Source: Phialophora verrucosa (lineage: Eukaryota; Ascomycota; Eurotiomycetes; Chaetothyriales; Herpotrichiellaceae). From it: a DNA stretch of 64,000 nucleotides. Shown here one piece after another: positions 56,321 to 64,000 of this stretch. The first letter of the stretch is position 1, and each line of letters opens with the position of its first letter. The DNA lies in contig MSED01000015.1 of the NCBI GenBank assembly GCA_002099365.1, positions 2,232,001 to 2,296,000 of the forward strand, written 5' to 3'. The notes under the pieces were generated by a model. That model saw nothing but the letters and a program-made list of their open reading frames with translations. It was not told where the DNA came from and made no database searches. The position numbers were made by a program, and so were the translations under genes.

Positions 56321-57382
56321 TCAGGGAGCACTCGGCGTCGACGTCCCCGTTGCTGACGCCAACTCATTGGCCCGCTGCAGACTCTTCTCCAGATCCTTCA
56401 CCCTCGCCCTCAATGCCTCATTCTCCCTCTTCACAGCCTCCAGCTCCGCTCGCTGCAATGCTGCTTCTTCGTACCTCGCTTGCGCGAGGGCCGCGTTTGA
56501 GCTGGGACTCCTCGTCATGGCAGCATGGGGGGCAGCCGAGGCGGCATCCACATTCGAGGACACGGAGGTGCGATGCGGGTACGCATATGAACCCTGCGAG
56601 ACGTGTGGCGAGGACGTTATGGAGCTTGAGCGAAAGCCCGATGCGGAGGTGGAGTTCTGCCTGCTCATGTCGGGTCTGGACATTTCCATGCTAGGTCGAG
56701 CACTCGCTTGCACGGATTGATCTCTTGGTGCTGCCACGCCCGAGACACTCGTGTTCGCTGCATTGACCAGGCCTTCTCGGATGGAGCGTGCCGAGCGGGT
56801 GGAAAGGTTCGACGAGGAGCGGTGTCGGCGTGTCGTAGTTGGGATGATCGCATTGCCGCTTGTATTTGTGCTATAGGGGTCGGCGGAAAAGAAATGGTCT
56901 GAAGTTGAGGATGTAGTGGAAGCGACCGAGGCAGTTTGAGCTCGCAGGGCGGAGAGTTCGCGGGTAAGGCGGTTTACCTGGCAGATCATGAGTGTCAGTA
57001 TGTTCCCGCAGAACGTCGTAGACCAGGCAGGAGGCTCACGATGCTCTCTTGCTCCTTCTCCAGCTCCAAGTGTAGTTCAGCTGCTGTCAGAGGTCTGGGG
57101 TGACGGATTGGCCCTGTTCTTCACTTCAATATCTCCTGTTCTGCATTGGCATCTCGTCAACTGACCTGGCCCTATTCCGACTCCTGTATTGTCCATCATA
57201 GCGGCCTGTGCTGGTCGAGGAGAGTTCGGCAAACTGGTATTCTGGGGTAGAGGTGGAGGAAGCATCTGTGTCGACGTCCTTCTAGAGGCTGTCAATGACG
57301 GCGGTCGAGGTGCGCCAGATGTGGGAGCTTGCGGACTGGATACACCTTGCGGCGACCTGGGGACGGAGTTTATATCAGGCAT
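56321..57382 (-). CDS. Fungal coiled-coil protein of unknown function
   Basis: Model: complement(join(56321..56977, 57040..57083, 57166..57382)), 305 residues. The start MPDINSVPRSPQG leads into a Pro/Ser-rich region. A 44-bp micro-exon (AAELHLELEKEQESI) between 82- and 62-bp introns then joins in frame to VNRLTRELSALRAQTASVAS, giving the first coiled coil (about 75-100). The middle is Ser/Thr-rich and disordered. A second coiled coil, AELEAVKRENEALRARVKDLEKSL, closes the protein near 260-290. Heptad-like leucine spacing suggests dimerisation. Homologues seem restricted to filamentous fungi, but this is memory of the sequence style, not a search. Confidence 0.75.
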
Positions 57383-58139
57383 TCTGGAGTCTAGTGCCAG
57401 AGACGTTCAGGCGTATATGAACAGGACTTTGGCGGTCTTTTCAGCTTGGAGACATCAGGTAGTGAGGCAGGAGCGGAAGGGTACGGTCAAGTTTCGCGTG
57501 GAGGGACTGCCTCCGGAGCAAGGGAGGGTCCAGACACGTTCAGCCCTCAGTTGTATTGTCTATGATAAGCGAAATGAATCTATCCAAGGGATCGAGCTGC
57601 GTCTGGGTAGTCAACACTAAAGGATTGGATGCGGCCTCGCAAGCCAACGCAGCAGATGCTCCTCTGAGCACTCATGTGAAACATGTGGTCGCGACGCGCC
57701 TTGCACCAATCATCTCCTATGAGAGGAGCCTCACAAGTCCATACGAGTTCATTCCTGGAAACGGAGGATTTCAAGTGTGTGAAAAGGAGCATAGCACCGT
57801 TCTCGGACATCCGTCAAAAATCTATAGACTTATCTCGAACATGCAGTTTGCTTTCAACCTGCCGCCGCCAGCTAGTGAGCGGTCCTTGGCCAGGCACCTT
57901 GGCCTGGCCGATCCAGTAATTGCTCGTGTCTTTCAGATACCGGTTGACATGGTCGTCCACCCAACTTCCGTAAAGTGCAGGAACATCTCCAACCCTCTAT
58001 CATAAGCTCCGTGAAACCAGTACTGAGGTCATATTGGCATGGGTTGATCCCACTGCCACTAAACATTCGAAGCGGTGTGTTCAGCATATCCGCAGGCCGA
58101 CCGTGCCCCCGGTCTCTTCAGATGTCGGGGAGGCCCTGT
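57383..58139. other. Intergenic, coiled-coil gene promoter and Sip5 gene 3' UTR
   Basis: These 757 bp lie between two genes on the minus strand. A plus-strand frame (57556-58005) stays open for 149 codons but starts at a GTG-type codon and has no domain. Nothing else is recognised. Confidence 0.4.
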
Positions 58140-60635
58140 TCATAGGTGTGACACTGTTGCAGATGCTTCAACGACAGGCTGTGCTTTTGTCTCCGTCGCG
58201 CCTGAGTTACTCTGCTGCTTCGAATCCGCATCTGAAGACACAGCACGGCTCAAGTCATCAGCACTTGAATCTTCATCAGCTCTGAACGGATTCTCATCTT
58301 CAGAGGACTTCCGGGCCTTGGGTGACTGATCGCGTGCAGCATTCTCAACATGAGCACTGTCGTTATCTTTTTCGTCCTCTCCGATCATAGCGGCAAGGCT
58401 TCTGAAATTGAACATAGGCTCAAGGCTTCCGGGGGGTGGTGTTCCTGTGCCCGTAAATGTTGCTGCCGGACCCGGTTCAACGAAAGAGGAGGATGCGGAC
58501 GAAGCATTTGACATCTGCCGCAGGTGGGACCGCCTGAAGGGTTCGGCCGCCGTAGGAATCGGGATAGAGCTGGCCACTGACTCCTGGCTGGTGGTACCAG
58601 AAAGCGACAAAGCTGGAATGTAGAACGGTCGCGGTGGGTCGTCCTCGGGTCTTGTTCCGTCAGCAGGTGGCGTCTCGCTGCGTTCGACCCCCTTGCCTTT
58701 GCTGGTCGTGGAATCATCGTCTTGGCCCAAGGAGAGGTTGCTTCGAGATCTCTCCATCAGGCTGCTCGACGCATCCCCGTTACTACCGTTGGAGTTCACT
58801 GTGAACAGACTGTTCTTGCGAGCGGCTTTCTCGGCCTTCTTGGTCTCTTTCTCCTTCTTCTTCGCTTCTTTCTTGGCTTCTTTGTCTTCCTTCTTCCGGC
58901 GCTCCTCTTCCGAGGCCAGACTCAACCTTATAGCTTCCATCATCATCATATCTTCCAAGTCATCCATGCGACTTCTCCGAGAGCTACTACCTCGCGGAGG
59001 CGGCAAGAAGACGCTTGCCCGGGTCTCGCCAGCAGCTTCTTGCTGGCGTTGTGCATGTCTTTCCGCCAGCATAGCAAGCGCACTCATACTAGAGCTGGCA
59101 CCGTTCTCACCACCTTCTAATGTCGGCCGCCTCAGAACGCCGCGGCGACTGAATGCGGCAAAGGCTCGAGAATCAGCACCTTGGCCGTTCATCAAGTAAG
59201 CCGCCGTATGCAAAGCCGTGGCTGCGGCGGACCGCCGAGCAGCGTGGGCTCGAGCGGCAGCTAACTTGTTCGCCCAGTCAGGACGAATTTTGTCTGTCGT
59301 AATGACTTCTGGAGCGTTTGCAGACAAGGACGTGCCCCGCCTGCGGCCAGGCCCAGGTGATAGGTTCCCGGAAGAGAATGAAGTCTGAGAGGACATAGCC
59401 GATGTGACTTGGTATGGGTGAGATCCTAGGCCATAAGCAAGCCCTCTTCGGAAAGGAGGCGGCGTGTAGGTAATACCAAAATCGGGAGTCTTGCAATAGG
59501 GGCAGGTTGCGATCTCAGAGACAAGTAGACCATCCGCTTGCGCTTCACGCTCCGCTTCCGAGACGGGCGGCGCATTCGGGTCCGGTTGCTCGTGTTCCGG
59601 GGGATGAGGATCAGGTCGCTTGATTTGCACGAAGCATTCCGAACAGATTGGCTGTTCGCAGCACCTAGTCGTGTTGAGGTATGGAGGATAGTATAGGAAG
59701 CAAATTGGGCATTCCGACGCGTCCTTGTATAGGTACACCTCGATGGGCTGTCCGTTGACGAAGGGATCGTGTGGTAGCTGGATTTCTCTAGGCGTCATAT
59801 TCGCGTGAGAGTTACCTCGTGATGAGGTTGCTAAGGATGCCAATGTCTTTGCACGAGCCCTGAAAGTGGTGGCACCCGGTGAGCCAGATAGTGGAGGCGA
59901 GCCGGGGGATGGAAGTGGGAGTGAGTTGAGAGGAGGCGACAATGGCCCGGAACTATCTGACTGAAACGATTGCGACCTGCCTCCAATCGGCACCGTAAGG
60001 CTTTTCAGGGCAGATTCTTTGTTCCAATCTTTGGTTACATTCTTGGCCAGTTGGTATTCGAGCTCGGGAGGCACTTCGTCGGCTGGAGGAATAGCCATGC
60101 CTCGAGCGGCAGCCATCAATTGATGCTCGGCCCACGAGTCCGAGTAATCATTGAGTCCTCTCCAGAACGGGGCCAGGCGACGCTCAATCTAAATGCCGTC
60201 AGCAATCGTTCACCTCTTCGGTAGGAATGTGCTTACCATAAGCTGCCGGACGACTGCCTTGTTGAAGTCCTCTGTACCGACATAGACGCCTTGGGTGACG
60301 AGGTATCCGCCGTCGACATGCTCTTCTTTCATGCTGCGCTCGCGCTCCTTGAGTCTTGCTGCTCTTTCCTTTTCTGCTTTTCTGGCCTCTCTCTCCACCT
60401 TTGTCTCGCGCCGCTGTTCTAGCGAGGTCGCATCTTGATCACCGCTTCCGCCTATGCCGAGGAAGGAAAAGTCGGGTCGGCTGCCTCTCCGCTGTCGAGA
60501 TGGGTGCCCAGGGCGAAGCGAAGCCTCCGATCCGTTCGGCTGCCCATCTGGCCGTGTGGTTGGACTTGTACTACCACTGATTCGAGGGCCAGAAGAGCCG
60601 TGGCCACGTGCTTCTTTCGTCTGAGAGTTGCCCAT
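58140..60635 (-). CDS. SIP5: Sip5-like RING/zinc protein
   Basis: Model: complement(join(58140..60188, 60237..60635)), 815 residues. It starts MGNSQTKE, a plausible N-myristoylation signal, chosen over an upstream in-frame ATG that would add 17 residues. Exon 1 ends NKAVVRQLM and a 48-bp intron joins it to IERRLAPFWRGLNDYSDSWAEHQL, the conserved Sip5 region. A RING-like zinc module lies at about 285-380 (CPICFLYYPPYLNTTRCCEQPICSECF ... CPYC). A lysine/glutamate coiled region lies near 560-595. A UIM-like motif, MMEAIRLSLASEE, sits just before it. Yeast Sip5 interacts with Snf1 kinase and the Reg1/Glc7 phosphatase; a ubiquitin-related function is inferred from the RING and UIM. Confidence 0.88.
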
Positions 60636-61457
60636 GATGGGTTGATGTCTGGATCGATGGACAACCTCGTTGCTGTTAAGAGACACCAGTACTGCTTAGT
60701 CGTTGCCACATTTTAGGTCTCCTATGAAATTCCGGGGGAGGTCATCGGCGGCTTTGCTGGGAATGGACTGGATTCTCTGTCGAGTGCGGAAGTTGATCCA
60801 GCAGCTTTCCAATGAGCTACGACACGATCACCACGCGGCCCGGATACAGCGGAGCGTTCAGCAGTAGAAGGAGGGGCAACGAGGATGCTGATGTTCGATG
60901 GGAAATAGACCTGAGGAGCAATGAGGATGATGTAAAAATGGTTGTGGAATGATGCGTGATCTCACACGGCTGTGATATGTAGTGTCCACGCACGCAGTAA
61001 GATATTGCAGTAGTCGATGCAGTAGCAGATGGACAAGAGGCAGCCCGCCAAGTTCCTTGCACCCTGGCACGACGTCAAGCCTTACTGTGCCTTGCTGTGC
61101 TGCACCTTATGCAGGGTGCTTAGAAGAGGGACGGAGGAGGATGATGTTCGGCAATACGTTACGAGGACGGAGGGGAATCTGAGAGGTGTCACCCTGGGCT
61201 CGAATGATAACGATACGGAGGGTGGCCCAGCCGGCACAGTGGCTGAAAGGCCCCGCATCCCCCTCCCATCAAGCTTTAAGGGTGCTCGCGTGCCTGAACC
61301 ATCCAAGTTTGGCATGCCTAAGGCGCGAGAGGGCGTGCAAATTCGATCTTCAAAACTCGTCCAACCTCGCCAAGCAAACAAACGTAGCCGCCAGACGTCG
61401 CAAGCGCTAGCTCTTGTGCCATCTTCGAGGGCGCGTGCGGTCAGACATGCTTGAGAC
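60636..61457. promoter_or_regulatory. Divergent promoter region, Sip5 / Nop8-like
   Basis: These 822 bp lie between diverging genes. A 141-codon open frame (61029-61454) sits directly before the Nop8-like gene. It contains GARVPEPSKFGMPK and an Arg/Lys-rich end but no domain, and may be leader sequence or an unrecognised 5' exon. Confidence 0.45.
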
Positions 61458-62912
61458 ATGGTCCCAGATCTGATGCGACTCCATATAACGCCCTTCAGTC
61501 CGGATCTTTCGAAAATTGTTGTTGGTCCGCAACTGTTGGACTTGGTCTCCGGCGTCTCCTACCATACCATCCAGACGTTTCCCGAGAACAACTACGGATA
61601 CATTGAACTCCCGAGGATGGAAGGCGAGAAGCTTAAGAAGAAGCTTAACGGAGCGATTCTGAAAGGGAAGAAGATAAAGATTGAAGAAGCGCGGGCGAAG
61701 AAGCGGAGACGCATCGAAGAATCCGAAGAAGAGGCGACAAAAGAGGAACCTAAGGCTACGACACCAATGAGGGCGAAGAAGTCGAAGAAGGAACACGCGG
61801 TCATTACAGGACAAGAGTTGCCGGCAGCCCGCAAAGTCAAGCGTGGATGGACGGAGGCGAGATCTACCAAGTCAAGCAAGAAGGACAAGACCAAACCTCA
61901 ATCGACGAGGTCAAAATATACAGACAAGGATGAACTTCTTTTTCGCACAAAACTACCCGCCAACAAGTCCGATCTGGGGACGACAAAGAAAGGGAAGTCG
62001 AAAAGGCACAAGAACGGAGACCACACGGTGCAAGTGCACGAGTTCGAGAAGTCAACACTACAACCCTCCTTCCTCAAACAAGAGGTGGGCTTGGGCATCA
62101 AGGGCAACCTGCAGTATGTTGAAGGCCAAGGGTGGCTGGATGAGTCCGGCCAGGTGGTTGAAGAAGAGAAGCCGCGCACTGCTAAGCTGCGTGAGGTAGC
62201 CAAATCACAGCCTCAGTCGAAGCGCGAACCCGCGAAAGCATCGAATCAATCTTCTACCACGTCCTCGTCTTCATCCGATGACGACGATTCACATGAGGCG
62301 GAAGAGTTCGACTCCGATGATGAGACAAGTAGTTCAGGGACCTCTTCGAGTTCAGACTCAGCAGAAGAAACAGACGAGAGCACATCACCGCGCACAACAT
62401 TTGACTTCGCGGGGACGGAAGGAGAGCCAGAAGTCCACCCTCTGGAAGCTCTCTTCAAGAAACCAAACAAGCCCGCGTCGCAGGATATCGCAAAACCCTC
62501 GTTAGAAATCGCAACGTCTTTCTCCTTTCTCGACGCTCAGGAGGCCGATGATATCGAAGACGAAGATGCAGTCGTTCCAATGACGCCGTTCAGCTCCCAA
62601 GAGTATCGTTCGAGAGGTCTCCGTAGCGCCGCCCCGACGCCCGACACAGCTCATCCCAGCAGGTTCAACAGTTATGGCAGTTCAGGATTACCAGGGGATG
62701 AGGACATGGAGGAAGATGAAGGACCCCAAATAGACGGACCGTCTTCTAAGAAACAGCCTGCTGAGACGTCTTCACGTACTCCAAGTGAATTCGAGAAGAA
62801 ATTCTGGGACAATCGAGCTGACAACAATCGGGCTTGGAAGCTGCGACGAAGGACTGTGCTTAAGGAGAAACGGCAGCGCGAGAACAAGGCACGGAGACCC
62901 CAACACTGGTAG
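61458..62912 (+). CDS. NOP8: Nucleolar RRM-like protein, Nop8 family
   Basis: A single exon of 484 residues. The N-terminus is a partial RRM-like fold (RLHITPFSPDLSKIVVG; the run YHTIQTFPENNYGYIELP; LKKKLNGAILKGKKIKIEEAR), the usual start of fungal Nop8-type proteins. A Lys/Glu-rich region (90-200) with nuclear-localisation character follows. Then come a Ser/Asp/Glu-rich acidic tract (about 265-315; SSSSDDDDS, SSSGTSSSSDSAEE) and a conserved C-terminal end (PSEFEKKFWDNRADNNRAWKLRRRT). Yeast Nop8 acts in 60S subunit assembly in the nucleolus. Start M at 61458 is the first ATG of the frame; another Met lies five codons on. Confidence 0.75.
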   Translation: MVPDLMRLHITPFSPDLSKIVVGPQLLDLVSGVSYHTIQTFPENNYGYIELPRMEGEKLKKKLNGAILKGKKIKIEEARAKKRRRIEESEEEATKEEPKATTPMRAKKSKKEHAVITGQELPAARKVKRGWTEARSTKSSKKDKTKPQSTRSKYTDKDELLFRTKLPANKSDLGTTKKGKSKRHKNGDHTVQVHEFEKSTLQPSFLKQEVGLGIKGNLQYVEGQGWLDESGQVVEEEKPRTAKLREVAKSQPQSKREPAKASNQSSTTSSSSSDDDDSHEAEEFDSDDETSSSGTSSSSDSAEETDESTSPRTTFDFAGTEGEPEVHPLEALFKKPNKPASQDIAKPSLEIATSFSFLDAQEADDIEDEDAVVPMTPFSSQEYRSRGLRSAAPTPDTAHPSRFNSYGSSGLPGDEDMEEDEGPQIDGPSSKKQPAETSSRTPSEFEKKFWDNRADNNRAWKLRRRTVLKEKRQRENKARRPQHW

Positions 62913-63376
62913 ATGCCGATCCTGGGTCATGGACCGCGTAGTTTAATACCCTCACCCCGGCTTCATAGGGCTGGCCGCTCACCGAGCTGCAAGCCGCCCG
63001 GGGCTGTTACACGAGGCTTCTGCTGACTCATCGCATTACGCACAATCTGCCAGCCTTCGATTGGCCGAAGATTCCTGAATTTCGGGAGCCTGAAATCCTC
63101 ACGGGCATCCGTTCGCGAGCAAGAATGACAAGTCCGTCAATCTTTTGTGCTCACTTCCCGTGCCATGAAATCTGACCCTCTGATTACTTAGGGTATGTGA
63201 CGAGAGACATCGCCCCGAAAGACCACCCTTCCAGAATCAGCTTCTAGCTTATGCGTAGCATCCGGACAAAAACACTATGCTCACATCTTCAGCTTGAATT
63301 CCCGATCATTGTCATGACAGCCTTCGCATTGTTCAGCACTCGCACATCGGAGTCTCGCTAGATTCTCGCCCTTCTC
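62913..63376. other. Intergenic, Nop8-like gene to Zn2Cys6 gene
   Basis: These 464 bp lie between two genes on the same strand; no RNA gene or repeat is recognised. Confidence 0.4.
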
Positions 63377-64000
63377 ATGCCGCCAAAGAACCAGCGACGT
63401 TCTCATACGAAAAGCAAGAACGGGTGCTCTCAGTGCAAGGTCCGGCGCATCAAGGTCCATTTACCTCTGCCAGATTCCGACTATGTCTTGCTGACTTGAT
63501 GCCTAGTGCAATGAGAATCATCCGGTCTGCAACAATTGCGAGCGCCGCCAGATAATCTGCGACTTTGCCCTAACCCCCGGGGCTAGCAACTCGCCGAGTA
63601 ATGATGCGCGAACACAATCGAGCCAAGCAGGCTCGATCAGCAGCGGGTTGCAACGTACGCCAACCCAGCCGGTAGTAGACCCCTTCCAGCAATCCGACCT
63701 TGTGAGCACCAAGAAGACAACCGACTTAGACGTGACCGATCTCCGGTTGATGCACCATTTCACCAGTGTGGTTGCCCTTGACCTGGCCAATGCGCAAACT
63801 CCCGAAGCGCAAGCGCTGTGGCAAGTACACGCTGTGAAGTTGGGGTTGAAGCACGAATACCTCCTCAGAGGCATCCTCGCTGTCTCGGCCTTTCATCTCG
63901 CCCATCTTTATCCTGAAAGGAAGGCTGAATATGAGCTCATTGGGACGAGGCATCAGAGTCTTGGGCTAACAGAGTTCCAAGAAACTCTGGCGCATGTCGA
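63377..64000 (+). CDS. Zn2Cys6 transcription factor (truncated by window edge)
   Basis: Model so far: join(63377..63454, 63507..>64000). MPPKNQRRSHTKSKNGCSQC opens the protein. The binuclear zinc cluster is C17, C20, C27, C34, C37, C44 (C-x2-C-x6-C-x6-C-x2-C-x6-C). A 52-bp intron falls between K26 and C27, in the middle of the cluster. A linker is followed by LRLMHHFTSVVALDLA and the run YLLRGILAVSAFHLAHLYP, the start of the helical regulatory domain found in Upc2-like sterol-uptake/C6 regulators. The product is a sequence-specific nuclear DNA-binding regulator; target genes are unknown. The rest of the gene lies beyond position 64000. Confidence 0.92.

Noticed and set aside
61029..61454. Possible small gene of 141 codons before the Nop8-like gene
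   Set aside because: No recognisable domain, and its position fits a 5' leader. It was kept only as a remark in the intergenic entry.

Overview
The window is fungal, most likely from a filamentous ascomycete (Pezizomycotina). The right half has short introns (about 46-133 bp, GT...AG), Zn2Cys6 regulators and fungal-type conserved genes (V-ATPase subunit E, eIF2B-beta, Nem1, Sip5, MICOS Mic12). The left half carries an extreme signature of repeat-induced point mutation (RIP). The class (for example Dothideomycetes or Eurotiomycetes) cannot be fixed from the sequence alone.

Region 1-31,790 is one AT-rich block of nested, mutated transposons with no readable gene. CpA and TpG are almost absent while CpG, CpT and CpC persist; because every NTG start codon needs TpG, the block has essentially no start codons. 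Inside are three full-length Ty3/gypsy chromovirus-like elements of one family: E1 at 4798-10987 (minus), E2 at 16239-22856 (plus) and E3 at 25187-31375 (plus). They have 360-368 bp LTRs. They lie among two truncated copies of a second gypsy family (1-4797 and about 13419-16238, minus strand). E3 is nested in a further element bounded by 170-bp direct repeats, and a 407-bp MITE-like insertion sits in the integrase of E2. The RIP signal stops within a few hundred bases around 31,600-31,800.

Region 32,564-64,000 is ordinary gene-dense euchromatin. In order it holds: an R3H/SUZ RNA-binding protein (+), an NADPH-dependent MDR oxidoreductase (+), a DEDDy 3'-5' exonuclease (-), V-ATPase subunit E (+), a protein with a PIP-like motif that may be an Smc5/6 accessory factor (-), mitochondrial ribosomal protein bL17m (+), eIF2B-beta (-), the Nem1 phosphatase (+), an EamA/DMT transporter (+), an uncertain single-pass membrane protein (+), MICOS subunit Mic12/Aim5 (+), a fungal coiled-coil protein (-), Sip5 (-), a Nop8-like nucleolar protein (+) and a Zn2Cys6 transcription factor cut by the right edge (+). 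These are mostly unrelated housekeeping genes in mixed orientation, with several divergent pairs; no biosynthetic cluster or operon-like unit is apparent.

The points most worth a second look are the nearly complete, strictly CpA-directed mutation of the transposon block and its sharp edge, the post-RIP MITE-like insertion, the mismatched target duplications of E1 and E2, and the membrane-protein locus near 53 kb, where all three reading frames look protein-like in turn.
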